NCBI GenBank assembly: GCA_032059445.1 | Contig: DAMCAP010000004.1 | Location: 1-64,000 of the forward strand | Source: DAMCAP01 sp032059445 | GTDB taxonomy: Bacteria; Bacillota; Clostridia; Oscillospirales; Ruminococcaceae | Direction of reading: 5' to 3' | Length of the DNA: 64,000 bases | In this document: positions 1 to 8,732 of the stretch, one piece after another | Layout of the letters: each line of letters begins with the position of its first letter | How positions within the stretch are numbered: position 1 is the stretch's first letter | Notes under the pieces: model-generated | Told to the model about the DNA's origin: nothing | Seen by the model: only the letters and a program-made list of their open reading frames with translations | Database searches by the model: none | Program-made: the position numbers and the translations under genes

Positions 1-2
1 TT

Positions 3-806
3 GTGGCCATGGAGGACGAATACAAGGGGAGAGCCTTTGTGAAGGCAAAGGAGCTGCTGTTGGGGACATACTTTATGTTTATCGATAAGCACGCTGTTCT
101 CCATGCCCGGCATATCTATAAAAACCATGAAGTGATTTCCAATCGGGAAGAGCTTTTTGCCTATTCCGGATGCTACATGAAAACCGCAAGCCTAGGTGCA
201 AAAAAATACATGGTTCTCAATAATAAGCCTATTCTGCGGGACGAATTTTTGCTGTTCTCTAATGCTTCTTGTGAAAATGTAGACTGGCACTATCGGGATA
301 TGCAGTGCTTTTTTATTGAAACAATTTTCTCAAGGAGCTCTCCAATTTTTGATAAAAAAATTCTAAATCTTACTACAGAGGAAGAACTTCAGACAATCAG
401 TGATAATATTCATTATTATTTAGCTTGTTGCTCCTTGGTGAAAAAAAGACAACTCGGTAGATTTACACATGCGCTGACCAGTGGATATCATGGAGATCAG
501 ATTGCAGAAATAGAAGAAGCTGTGTTTGGCAAAAACCGCAAGCATTGGACAACAAACGGTAGATCTGCAAAAACCTATATCAAAGAAATGAATGAGATTT
601 TTTTCAAATATAATTTTGAAAGTAATCCTAACAATAATTTGCCTCGAAATATGCAGGGAGAAATCACATGGATTAGTGAAATTCCGATCGTGTCTGCCCC
701 TTCCGATCCTAAATATGTGTCCCAAAAACGCAGATTTGTCCGTTTTCTCAAAAAACTAATTCCTCACCGAGTAAAGGCCTTTATAAAGAAGGTGATTTCT
801 GCATGA
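3..806 (+). CDS. C-terminal part of a glycosyltransferase-cluster protein (5' end outside window)
   Basis: The window opens inside this gene, so only its last ~267 codons are seen. The translation aligns with residues 398-659 of the next gene over its full length, and the first 55 bases are identical to bases 1992-2046, so the two are tandem paralogs. The shared domain begins at EDEYKGRAF and contains FMFIDKH and HARHIYKNHEVISN. It resembles a GT2-like or accessory domain attached to a CgeB-like glycosyltransferase; this is inference, because no clear DxD motif is seen. The TGA stop overlaps the next ATG (ATGA at 803-806), which implies translational coupling. Substrate unknown; the context is surface glycan assembly. 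Confidence 0.75.
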   Translation: MAMEDEYKGRAFVKAKELLLGTYFMFIDKHAVLHARHIYKNHEVISNREELFAYSGCYMKTASLGAKKYMVLNNKPILRDEFLLFSNASCENVDWHYRDMQCFFIETIFSRSSPIFDKKILNLTTEEELQTISDNIHYYLACCSLVKKRQLGRFTHALTSGYHGDQIAEIEEAVFGKNRKHWTTNGRSAKTYIKEMNEIFFKYNFESNPNNNLPRNMQGEITWISEIPIVSAPSDPKYVSQKRRFVRFLKKLIPHRVKAFIKKVISA

Positions 807-2782
807 GTGGAGAGAACAATTTTAAAATTGGATTTTATAATATTTTGGGCGAGCCAAAAAATGGAGAAATGGAAGCGTTGATGCGATTGAAATACTCCTT
901 TGCTAAGCTAAAAACTCCTATAATGGTTATTGATCGAGGAGGGTATATTCTTTCTCCGGAGAATAAAAAGGGGCAATATATCGAGGATGTCCCTGTTGAT
1001 TTTATATTTACTTGTGATACTCTCGATTTTGCCCTGTCAGTGCTTCCGGATGTTCCAGCTGTGTTTATGCACTGGGCGCCACTTAGTTTCATGGCAAACT
1101 TTCAGGCGCTTGCTATGCTCAAGGGTTTTTCTATGTATGATTGTTTCTCATGTTCAAGTGAAAAGGAAATCTTTTCGAGAGATTGCCGTTTACCTGTGGA
1201 AAACATGGCATTAATTGGGCCCTCCGTTCCCCAGGATTTTGCAGTGAAGCCGCAGTTTCAGAAAAACAGAAAGCTATTTTATGTGGGCATTAACTTTGAG
1301 CGAGTGCTTACCAAAATGCGATATGGTACGTTGCTGAAAGCATTGGATGACACAAATAAGCTTGAAATTTATGGCCCCAAGAAAGTGTATGGAACTAAAA
1401 ACCTGTGGGCAGGGTTTCAATCTTATCAAGGCGAAATCCCCTTTGACGGGCGAACCATCATGGAGAAAATCAACCAAGCCGGAGTTTGTCTTGCGCTAAA
1501 TTCTCCCATGCATAACGATGCAAATGCTGTTACAAGCCGCACCTATGAAGCGGCGGCAGCCGGAGCGGTGATTATCTCGGATGACAACGAATTTGTCCAT
1601 CAATACTTTGGAGACTCGGTCTTTTATATAGAACGAGAGCTGAGCGAAAAAGAGGCCTCGGAAAAAATTCTCAACATCCTAGACTGGGTAAATGAGCACC
1701 CGGAGGAGGCCTATGAGATGGCCTGCCGCTCTCAGCAGGTGTTTTTTGACCATTTGACCTTGGACAAGATGGTGTCCGATTTTGTGGACAGTACCGAAAA
1801 GGCCATAGCAAAAGTTCACGACAAGAGCCTGCAAACCGATGTGATTGACGTGCTTTGTTTCCTAGATGAGACGGAGGATTATGCCCGGATCATGGGTCAG
1901 CTCAACAAGCAGTACTACCAAAATCTCCACCTTATTTTTGTGGGCAAGCAAGCGCTTTATGATGGACTCCGGATAGATGTGCCCCATGATTTTGTGGCCA
2001 TGGAGGACGAATACAAGGGGAGAGCCTTTGTGAAGGCAAAGGAGCTTCTCCGGGGCAAATACTTCATGTTTATGGACAAGCACTCGGTTCTCCATGCTCG
2101 GCATATCTATAAAAACCATGAAGTGATTTCCAATCGTGAAGAACTTTTTGCCTATTCCGGCAGTTATTTAAAAACAGCTATCCCCGGGGAAAAACAGTAT
2201 ATCGTATTGAATAACAAACCCATTGTTTGGGATGAATTTCTCCTGTTCTCCAACGCTTCATCAGAAAATGTTGATTGGAAAATTCGAGATAAACAGAGTT
2301 TTTGGATTGAGACAATTTTTTCAAGAAGTGCCGTTCTTTTTGACCGGAGTATTTTAGAATTTGTGCAGGCTGATGAGCTTTCCTTCATCAGTGAGGCTGT
2401 ACACTACTATCTTGCTTGCTGTTCCTTGATTAAAGCAGGCAAATTAGGAAGATTCACCCATGCACTCACGACAGGTTATAAGGGGAATTCTGTGGAGGAG
2501 ATGGAGAAAGTAGTGTTTGCTGATAGCAGAAAACACTGGCTTTCCAATGGCCGATCCGCCAAGACCTATATCAAGGAGATGAACGAGATTTTCTTTAAGT
2601 ACACCTTTGAGAGTAATCCCACTAATATATTGCTCCGTAATATGGCTGGAGAAATTACATGGTATAACGAAACTCCAAAATCGGAGGCGTCAATTTCAAT
2701 AAAACGTAAGTTTGTACGAGTACTTAAGAAATTCACCCCCAAGTATATCAAGGAATTTATTAAAAAATGTGTCTATGCATAA
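803..2782 (+). CDS. CgeB-like two-domain glycosyltransferase
   Basis: A 659-residue cytosolic protein. Residues ~1-330 look like a GT-B fold of the CgeB / glycosyl transferase family 1 type: a conserved C-terminal signature near residues 235-275 contains SRTYEAAAAGAVI and then a DD-N-EF stretch, the usual donor-binding region. Residues ~345-659 form a second domain that starts DVLCFLDE and includes FMFMDKHSVL; this part is shared with the upstream paralog. No signal peptide or membrane segment is seen. It overlaps the upstream gene by four bases and is followed 14 bases later by the flavoprotein gene. The likely role is transfer of a sugar, perhaps the heptose made by this cluster, onto a surface glycan. 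The family is fairly sure; donor and acceptor are unknown. Confidence 0.7.
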   Translation: MSGENNFKIGFYNILGEPKNGEMEALMRLKYSFAKLKTPIMVIDRGGYILSPENKKGQYIEDVPVDFIFTCDTLDFALSVLPDVPAVFMHWAPLSFMANFQALAMLKGFSMYDCFSCSSEKEIFSRDCRLPVENMALIGPSVPQDFAVKPQFQKNRKLFYVGINFERVLTKMRYGTLLKALDDTNKLEIYGPKKVYGTKNLWAGFQSYQGEIPFDGRTIMEKINQAGVCLALNSPMHNDANAVTSRTYEAAAAGAVIISDDNEFVHQYFGDSVFYIERELSEKEASEKILNILDWVNEHPEEAYEMACRSQQVFFDHLTLDKMVSDFVDSTEKAIAKVHDKSLQTDVIDVLCFLDETEDYARIMGQLNKQYYQNLHLIFVGKQALYDGLRIDVPHDFVAMEDEYKGRAFVKAKELLRGKYFMFMDKHSVLHARHIYKNHEVISNREELFAYSGSYLKTAIPGEKQYIVLNNKPIVWDEFLLFSNASSENVDWKIRDKQSFWIETIFSRSAVLFDRSILEFVQADELSFISEAVHYYLACCSLIKAGKLGRFTHALTTGYKGNSVEEMEKVVFADSRKHWLSNGRSAKTYIKEMNEIFFKYTFESNPTNILLRNMAGEITWYNETPKSEASISIKRKFVRVLKKFTPKYIKEFIKKCVYA

Positions 2783-2796
2783 GGAAAGGAAAAGAT

Positions 2797-4044
2797 ATGA
2801 GAATTGCAATATTGGGCGCCGGGGTATCGGGTTTAACCGCGGCTCGCTTATTATCTGACGGTGGACATCAGGTTGTGGTGTTTGAAAAAACCGCTACCGT
2901 TGGAGGTTTGGCAAAAACCAGGTTTACCGAGGGCCGCCTATATGACCCTCATGGTGGTCACATATTGAATTCCAAGCATGAAGAGGTGATGGATTGGATA
3001 TTTTCCATTCTTCCAAAGGAAAAATGGCAGTTCACAGACCGAAACGCAAAAATTTTTTTCAACGGCCAATACATCTCATATCCCTTCGAGCTTTCGTTGT
3101 GTGAGTTGGATATCGATGATGCTGTTGACTGTGTCCATGATTTTATTCTCTCCAAAGCGGGCGAGGAACCCACTAATTTCAAAGATTGGCTGGTTTGGAA
3201 TTTTGGAGAGGCGATTGCAAACTACTATATGCTTCCCTACAATGAAAAAATCTGGGCCTATCCTTTGGATCAGATGGAAACCCAGTGGATGAAAGGGAAG
3301 ATGCCGCTTCCCACTAAAAAAGAGATGATTCGTTCAATGTTGCTGAAAAACCCCACCGAGCGAAAGATGCCACACTCCACATTTTATTATCCTCTTCACG
3401 GGGGCATTCAGACCATGGTGGATGCCATTGCAGAGGGTCTGGAAGTTAAAACGAACTATACTATTGAGAAAATCCAAAAACGAAATGACCGGTGGTTAAT
3501 CAATGAGGAAGCACCTTTTGATATGGTCATCAGCACCATGCCACTGCCTGTGCTGCCCAAGGTGATGGCTTTGCCGGAGCAGGTGGTTGAACGGATTGCT
3601 GACCTGAAGTTTAACAGTCTGACTACGGTCTTGTTCGATTGCCCTAAAACAGATATCACCTGGCTCTATGTTCCATCCCATGAGCATCGCTCACATCGTG
3701 TGGGATACCAAAGTGCATTAACGCCTAACGCTTGCCCCGATCAGACAAAGGGCTGTGGTGCTTTGGAAATCATCGGAGAGAAGTTCGAGGTAGGCAGTGA
3801 TTTTGCCACGAAATGTGATATTCTTCCCAAAGAGATTGGCTTCCAGAAAGTGTTGGACTCTGAATTCACAGAGTATGCCTATGTCATTCATGATCTGAAC
3901 TATCGGTCTAATCTGGAGCAGATTTTTGATTATTTTATGAAAGATAGTTCATTCCGGCTTCTGGGGCGGTGGGGAACATGGAACTATAAAAATATGGATC
4001 TTTGCATGTTGGATGCCATGAATATGGTCAAGTCAATTATATGA
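2797..4044 (+). CDS. FAD/NAD(P)-dependent oxidoreductase, UDP-galactopyranose-mutase-like
   Basis: A 415-residue flavoprotein. The N-terminus has a dinucleotide-binding motif (ILGAGVSGLTAARLL) followed by EK and VGGLAK, as in UDP-galactopyranose mutase, protoporphyrinogen oxidase and amine-oxidase-type proteins found in polysaccharide clusters. YDPHGGHIL and LPYNEKIWAYP also fit that superfamily. An ATG lies in frame at 2767, but the one at 2797 is preceded by AAGGAAAGG at 2781-2789 and starts directly on the Rossmann strand, so it is chosen. It lies between a glycosyltransferase and an SDR gene on the same strand. It probably rearranges or oxidises a nucleotide sugar or lipid-linked sugar; which one cannot be read from the sequence. 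Confidence 0.7.
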   Translation: MRIAILGAGVSGLTAARLLSDGGHQVVVFEKTATVGGLAKTRFTEGRLYDPHGGHILNSKHEEVMDWIFSILPKEKWQFTDRNAKIFFNGQYISYPFELSLCELDIDDAVDCVHDFILSKAGEEPTNFKDWLVWNFGEAIANYYMLPYNEKIWAYPLDQMETQWMKGKMPLPTKKEMIRSMLLKNPTERKMPHSTFYYPLHGGIQTMVDAIAEGLEVKTNYTIEKIQKRNDRWLINEEAPFDMVISTMPLPVLPKVMALPEQVVERIADLKFNSLTTVLFDCPKTDITWLYVPSHEHRSHRVGYQSALTPNACPDQTKGCGALEIIGEKFEVGSDFATKCDILPKEIGFQKVLDSEFTEYAYVIHDLNYRSNLEQIFDYFMKDSSFRLLGRWGTWNYKNMDLCMLDAMNMVKSII

Positions 4045-4071
4045 GCAAGAAAAAGATAGAGAGTGAATGTT

Positions 4072-4959
4072 ATGAATTACTTAGTTGTGGGTGCAAATGG
4101 GTTTCTTGGCTCGTATTTTATAGACATCTTAAAGAAGCGGGGACATAACATTGTGGCCACTGCCCGAAGCATTCAGGGATTAGAAGGGAATATTCAACTG
4201 ACATGGAAGCCTTGCGATGTGGCAGACCGGGAAGAGGTGGATGCCCTTCTATGCTATATGGAGACGCTGTCTCCTTACCGGGTCCTATATCTTGCCGCCT
4301 GTCACCATCCTGATGTGGTGCAGAAAAATCCAAAAATGGCTTGGAACATTAACATCACAGGACTATCCTATTTCTTAAACAAGGCGACTGGAGCAGAGTG
4401 CTTCTATTATCCCTCAACCGATACGGTGTATGGTGAGGGCAGCGAAACCCATGCCTTCCGAGAGGCGGATCCACTTCAACCTGTGAATGTCTACGGTAAG
4501 CAAAAAGCATTGGCAGAGCAACTTGTTACGACATACGGCCACCATGTAGTGCGATATCCCTTTCTAGTTGGAACAAGTCTTAGCCCTCATAAAAAACATT
4601 TTTATGATATCATCCAAGAGACTATCGCAAGCGGGCAGCCGATGGAGATGTTTGCAGATTCCTACCGTTCTACCCTCAGCTTTCGTCAAGCGGCTGAGCT
4701 GGTGGTGGATCTAACACAGCTAAATCAAGACTCTGTTCCCTCAATTTTGAATGTGGCCGCTGACGATGCACTGTCCAAATACGATGTAGGTTTAAAAATC
4801 GCCGAGAAACACAGCATAGATCCTAAGCTGGTGGTTCCCGTTTCCATTCAAAAGGCTCAAGGGATTTTTGAGGCGCCCCGAGCCGCTACCACGCTGATTG
4901 ATAATAAAAAGCTCAAAGAAGTGTTGGGGCTCTCCTCAATACATCTTAGCTTAGATTGA
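4072..4959 (+). CDS. NAD-dependent epimerase/dehydratase (extended SDR)
   Basis: A 295-residue extended short-chain dehydrogenase/reductase. It has the glycine motif VGANGFLGSYF at the N-terminus, a Ser/Thr-rich catalytic stretch (PSTDTVYGEG) and the YxxxK pair (YGKQK) near residue 145. A GTG at 4063 is also in frame, but GAGAG at 4058-4062 is better spaced for the ATG at 4072. It sits 27 bases after the flavoprotein and directly before the heptose kinase. It probably epimerises, reduces or dehydrates a nucleotide-activated sugar and may act on the heptose product. The exact reaction is not decidable from sequence. Confidence 0.75.
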   Translation: MNYLVVGANGFLGSYFIDILKKRGHNIVATARSIQGLEGNIQLTWKPCDVADREEVDALLCYMETLSPYRVLYLAACHHPDVVQKNPKMAWNINITGLSYFLNKATGAECFYYPSTDTVYGEGSETHAFREADPLQPVNVYGKQKALAEQLVTTYGHHVVRYPFLVGTSLSPHKKHFYDIIQETIASGQPMEMFADSYRSTLSFRQAAELVVDLTQLNQDSVPSILNVAADDALSKYDVGLKIAEKHSIDPKLVVPVSIQKAQGIFEAPRAATTLIDNKKLKEVLGLSSIHLSLD

Positions 4960-4963
4960 TGAG

Positions 4964-5986
4964 GTGTTTACCATAATTATTTCAAAAGCACCCTTTCGAA
5001 TGTCCTTTTTCGGGGGGGGCACAGATTATCAGCCTTTTTTTCAGGAACATGGTGGAAGTGTAATTTCCACCACGTTTGATAAGTATGTCTATGTGACCGT
5101 ACGGCATTTGCCCCCCTTTTTTGATTATAACACCCAGTTGACCTATTCCAAGATTGAGCGGGTCAAGCGGATGGAGGACTTGGAACACCCCCTAGTGCGA
5201 AACGCCATGAAGTTCTTGAATATGTACGATTTACATATCTCCTACGATGCGGATTTGCCGGCCCGGTCTGGACTGGGGAGTAGTAGCTCCTTTGCGGCGG
5301 CTCTGCTTCAGGCTTTCCATGCTCTGAAGGGTCATTACACTTCTCCGCAAAAGCTGGCCAAGGAGAGCATCTATGTAGAGCGAGTCCTGTGCAACGAGAG
5401 CGGCGGCTGGCAAGATCAGATTGCCGCCTGCTACGGCGGATTGAATCGTATCAATTTCAAGGGGAATTCTTTTGAGGTACAACCGATCATCATCTCCAAC
5501 GAGAGAAAAGAACAACTCAACGAGAATCTAATGTTGTTTTTCACTGGCTTTACCCGTTTTTCCAGCGAGATTGCCAAGGCACAGATCAAGTCGGTGCATG
5601 AGAAGAATCGAGAGCTTATGGAGATGTTGGCGCTGGTAGATGAGGCCGAGGTGGTTCTGGAGTCCAAGCACGGGGATTTGGACGAGTTTGGTCGCTTGCT
5701 TCATCATACCTGGGAGCTTAAGCGTGGCATCACCAGCAAAGTGTCCACCTCCGAGCTGGATTTGATTTATGAAACCGCAAGAAATGCAGGCGCCTTGGGT
5801 GGTAAGCTGTTGGGTGCCGGTGGTGGTGGCTTCTTCGTGTTCTATGTCCCCAAGGAGAAGCAGTTAGCGGTGATGGCCGCCCTGCATGATTTGCTCTATG
5901 TTCCGTTTAGATTTGAGGATGGCGGGGCGCAAATCTTGTACTATAAACCGGAAGAATATCAACTTCCAGATGATTTAAAAAATTGA
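4964..5986 (+). CDS. hddA: D-glycero-alpha-D-manno-heptose 7-phosphate kinase (GHMP family)
   Basis: A GHMP kinase of 340 residues, the normal size for HddA. The N-terminus carries the FGGGTDYQ motif; the ATP-binding loop is SGLGSSSSFAAALL near residue 105 and the third motif is KLLGAGGGGFF near residue 285. HddA phosphorylates D-glycero-alpha-D-manno-heptose 7-phosphate at C-1. The assignment is strengthened because gmhA, hddC and gmhB follow in the same operon. There is no ATG at the 5' end: the GTG at 4964 is the only conventional start, and GATGAGG lies immediately before and over it. That makes initiation unusual, and start at an AT-rich codon a few residues downstream cannot be excluded. 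Confidence 0.85.
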   Translation: MFTIIISKAPFRMSFFGGGTDYQPFFQEHGGSVISTTFDKYVYVTVRHLPPFFDYNTQLTYSKIERVKRMEDLEHPLVRNAMKFLNMYDLHISYDADLPARSGLGSSSSFAAALLQAFHALKGHYTSPQKLAKESIYVERVLCNESGGWQDQIAACYGGLNRINFKGNSFEVQPIIISNERKEQLNENLMLFFTGFTRFSSEIAKAQIKSVHEKNRELMEMLALVDEAEVVLESKHGDLDEFGRLLHHTWELKRGITSKVSTSELDLIYETARNAGALGGKLLGAGGGGFFVFYVPKEKQLAVMAALHDLLYVPFRFEDGGAQILYYKPEEYQLPDDLKN

Positions 5987-6009
5987 AATTGTTAGGTGGT
6001 AAAAAATGT

Positions 6010-7032
6010 ATGAAAAAAAGAGCGTTGATTACAGGTATGACCGGTATGGTTGGTTCCCATATGGCCGATTTCCTGTTGGAGAACACCGATTGGGATATTT
6101 TTGGAATGCAGAGATGGCGGAGTCCTCTGGACAACATCATGCACTTGATGCCTCGCATTAATGCAAAGGATAGGGTTTTTGTAGAGTATGGCGACTTGAA
6201 CGATATGTGCAGTTTGATTCATGTGCTCAAGGAGGTCAAGCCAGACTATATCTACCACTTGGCAGCCCAAAGCTATCCCATGACTAGCTTCACAGCACCC
6301 ATTGACACGCTAAATACCAATATTCTGGGCACTTGCCGTTTGCTGGAGGCTGTCCATCAGCTGGACCTGAACCCCGTAATCCATGTTTGTGCATCCAGCG
6401 AGGTCTTTGGCAAAATCCCTGCCGAGAAAAAGCCCGAGGACGGCATTGACGAGGACTGCCCCTTCCACCCTGCTTCCCCTTATGCCATTTCTAAAGTGGG
6501 TACAGACTTGGTGGGGCGCTACTATGCCGAAGCCTATAACATGACCATAATGACCACACGGATGTTCACCCACACTGGCCCTCGACGCGGAGATGTGTTC
6601 CACGAATCGACTTTCGCTAAGCAAGTGGCCATGATTGAGCTGGGAATGCAGGAGCCTGTCATCAAGGTAGGCAATTTGGACTCTCTGCGCACCTATGCCG
6701 ATGTCCGCGATGCGGTGAAGGCCTACTATATTCTCACTACTCACAACCCTATTCCCGGTGAATATTACAACATTGGCGGTACCTATACCTGCAAGGTAGC
6801 TGACACACTGCAATTCTTTATTGACCACTCCACCCAAAAGGCTAGTATCACGGTGATGACCGACCCTGGTCGTCTGCGCCCCATTGATGCGGATTTACAG
6901 GTGCCAAACTGTGCAAAATTTACGGCACATACTGGTTGGACACCCGATATTTCCTATGAACAGACTATGCTGGATTTACTGAACTACTGGCGTGAGAAGC
7001 TGAAGAATACCGGCACCTATATCGACCGGTAA
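6010..7032 (+). CDS. GDP-sugar 4,6-dehydratase (GDP-mannose dehydratase family)
   Basis: A 340-residue extended SDR similar to GDP-mannose 4,6-dehydratase. The cofactor loop GMTGMVGSHMADFLL is at the N-terminus, the catalytic YxxxK is in SPYAISKVG, and ARG-rich substrate contacts such as TRMFTHTGPRRG match GMD-type enzymes. The ATG at 6010 has AGGTGG at 5994-5999. Within a GDP-heptose operon the natural substrate may be GDP-D-glycero-D-manno-heptose rather than GDP-mannose, as in known 6-deoxy-heptose pathways (DmhA/WcbK type); that is inference from context. The following cupin gene and the preceding SDR could complete formation of a deoxy-heptose. Confidence 0.75.
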   Translation: MKKRALITGMTGMVGSHMADFLLENTDWDIFGMQRWRSPLDNIMHLMPRINAKDRVFVEYGDLNDMCSLIHVLKEVKPDYIYHLAAQSYPMTSFTAPIDTLNTNILGTCRLLEAVHQLDLNPVIHVCASSEVFGKIPAEKKPEDGIDEDCPFHPASPYAISKVGTDLVGRYYAEAYNMTIMTTRMFTHTGPRRGDVFHESTFAKQVAMIELGMQEPVIKVGNLDSLRTYADVRDAVKAYYILTTHNPIPGEYYNIGGTYTCKVADTLQFFIDHSTQKASITVMTDPGRLRPIDADLQVPNCAKFTAHTGWTPDISYEQTMLDLLNYWREKLKNTGTYIDR

Positions 7033-7042
7033 GGGGGGCACC

Positions 7043-7387
7043 TTGTTAAAGAGAATTAAAGCTGATTTTTATTTCAAGGATGACCGTGGCACCATTGCCC
7101 AGCTTATCCACGAGGGCTATCCTCAAATTAATGTCATTACTAGTAAAAAGGGAGTTTTTCGTGGAGGGCACTACCACAAGGAAAATGAGGAGGCCTTTTA
7201 TATCATCTCAGGCAAGCTGGAGGTCACGGTGAATGAGGAGACCGTTACTTTTACTGACGGAGATTTCTTCGGCATTGAGGCCTACGATATGCACAGCTTC
7301 AACTTTCTGGAGGACACTACCCTGGTTAGCATGTACAGCAAGGGGGTGGAGAACTCCGACGGTACCAAAGATATCTATACGGAGTGA
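7043..7387 (+). CDS. Cupin-domain sugar-modifying protein (WxcM/FdtA-like)
   Basis: A 114-residue single-domain cupin. The metal/ligand-binding cupin motif is GGHYHKENEEAFYIISG, and a second beta-strand block ends in MHSFNF. Proteins of this size in polysaccharide clusters are often 3,4-ketoisomerases or 3,5-epimerases acting on 4-keto nucleotide sugars, which would fit directly after a 4,6-dehydratase. The start is a TTG at 7043 preceded by AAGGGGGG at 7031-7038. The TGA at 7385-7387 lies within the gmhA ribosome-binding region. The exact isomerase activity is inferred from the neighbours. Confidence 0.65.
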   Translation: MLKRIKADFYFKDDRGTIAQLIHEGYPQINVITSKKGVFRGGHYHKENEEAFYIISGKLEVTVNEETVTFTDGDFFGIEAYDMHSFNFLEDTTLVSMYSKGVENSDGTKDIYTE

Positions 7388-7392
7388 TAAAT

Positions 7393-8046
7393 ATGAAAAA
7401 GAGTAGCGAGCAGGATATTCAACTGCTTTGTGAGCGCTATCCCCAACTTCTGCCCTTACAACAGACCATCCTCCAAGCCGTGGAGCAGATGAGTGTGGCT
7501 TATCGAGAGGGACATACCCTTTTGGTCTGTGGTAATNNNNNNNNNNCGGCGGACAGTCTGCATATAACCGGAGAGCTGATGAAGAGCTTTTCCATTAGGC
7601 GCCCCATTAACACCGAGATACAAAAGGCGCTGCATGAGAGTTGCCCTCAGGAGGCGGGATTTTATATAGAAACGCTGGAGGGCGCTCTGCCTACCATCTC
7701 GCTTGTGAACGAGGTTAGTCTCATGACTGCATATGCCAACGATCGAGCGGGAAACTTGGTTTTTGCTCAGCAGGTCATTGGCTACGGGAAAAAGGGGGCT
7801 ATTCTGCTTGCCATTTCCACCTCAGGAAACTCGGAAAATATTCTCCACGCTGCACGGGTGGCAAAGGCCATGGGAATGAGCGTCATATCTTTGACCGGCG
7901 AGGGCGGTGGTGCTCTACGGAAACTTAGTGATATTCTCATCAATGTTCCCTCTATGATTACTTATCAAATTCAAGAGTTACATCTTCCGGTCTACCACAC
8001 CATTTGCCTGGCACTGGAGCATGAATTCTTCGGGGAGGATGCTTGA
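7393..8046 (+). CDS. gmhA: Sedoheptulose 7-phosphate isomerase (contains a 10-N run)
   Basis: A SIS-domain phosphoheptose isomerase of ~217 residues. It converts sedoheptulose 7-phosphate to D-glycero-D-manno-heptose 7-phosphate, the first step of the pathway. It has the LLVCGN segment followed by ADS, and AISTSGNSENILHA near residue 140 typical of the sugar-phosphate-binding SIS fold. The run of ten N at 7537-7546 falls exactly where GmhA proteins have GNGGSAADS. Ten bases plus the flanking CG would restore GGSA in frame, so the gap length appears right. GGAG at 7381-7384 favours the ATG at 7393 over the upstream GTG. The stop overlaps the hddC start by one base. Confidence 0.88.
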   Translation: MKKSSEQDIQLLCERYPQLLPLQQTILQAVEQMSVAYREGHTLLVCGNXXXXADSLHITGELMKSFSIRRPINTEIQKALHESCPQEAGFYIETLEGALPTISLVNEVSLMTAYANDRAGNLVFAQQVIGYGKKGAILLAISTSGNSENILHAARVAKAMGMSVISLTGEGGGALRKLSDILINVPSMITYQIQELHLPVYHTICLALEHEFFGEDA

Positions 8047-8732
8047 TGGAAGCAGTTGTTTTAGCAGGAGGTTTTGGTACACGGCTGGCTCAAGTGGTCA
8101 AGGATGTGCCAAAGCCCATGGCACCCGTGGCTGGCAAGCCTTTTTTGACCTATCTGGTGGATGATTTGATTTCCCAAGGAGTCAGCCGCATTGTCATGGC
8201 GGTCTGCTATAAAAAAGAGTGCTTAATGGACTTTTTCGGCAGTTGTTACCGCGGGGCTGAAATCCTTTACTCTGTGGAGGAAACTCCGCTATTCACCGGA
8301 GGTGCCATCAAGCAGGCACTGTCCTTTTGTAGGGAGAAGCGTGTGCTGATTGCCAATGGAGACACATATTTTTCCGTGGATTTGCAGAAAATGCGTGCTT
8401 TTGCTGCAGAAAAGCAAACGTCAGCTGTTATCGCTGTGAAGGAAATGGTGGGATTTGAGCGTTATGGGAAAGTAGAGGTTAGTGATAAGGGGCTTATTAC
8501 GGCATTTCATGAAAAAGCCCCCTGTGAGCGGGGATGGATCAATGGCGGCATCTACGACTTGAAGGTCGACTGTTTAAAGGACTATCCCACCAAGTTTAGC
8601 TTGGAGATGGAGTGCTTTCCAAAGCTACTGGGGCAGAGGGAGATTGCCGCTTTCCCCAGTGACGGTTTTTTCATCGACATCGGCATTCCCGAGGATTATG
8701 ACATGGCGCAAACCCTGTTCGAGGATCGCTAA
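8046..8732 (+). CDS. hddC: D-glycero-alpha-D-manno-heptose 1-phosphate guanylyltransferase
   Basis: A 228-residue nucleotidyltransferase. The N-terminal signature AGGFGTRLAQVVKDVPKPM is the classic sugar-1-phosphate nucleotidyltransferase motif, and NGDTYF carries the metal-binding aspartate. In the order hddA-gmhA-hddC-gmhB it is best read as HddC, which transfers GMP to heptose 1-phosphate to make GDP-D-glycero-alpha-D-manno-heptose. The ATG at 8046 is preceded by GGGGAGGAT (8032-8040); a TTG one codon upstream is less likely. A mannose-1-phosphate or glucose-1-phosphate transferase role would be the alternative without the context. Confidence 0.85.
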   Translation: MEAVVLAGGFGTRLAQVVKDVPKPMAPVAGKPFLTYLVDDLISQGVSRIVMAVCYKKECLMDFFGSCYRGAEILYSVEETPLFTGGAIKQALSFCREKRVLIANGDTYFSVDLQKMRAFAAEKQTSAVIAVKEMVGFERYGKVEVSDKGLITAFHEKAPCERGWINGGIYDLKVDCLKDYPTKFSLEMECFPKLLGQREIAAFPSDGFFIDIGIPEDYDMAQTLFEDR

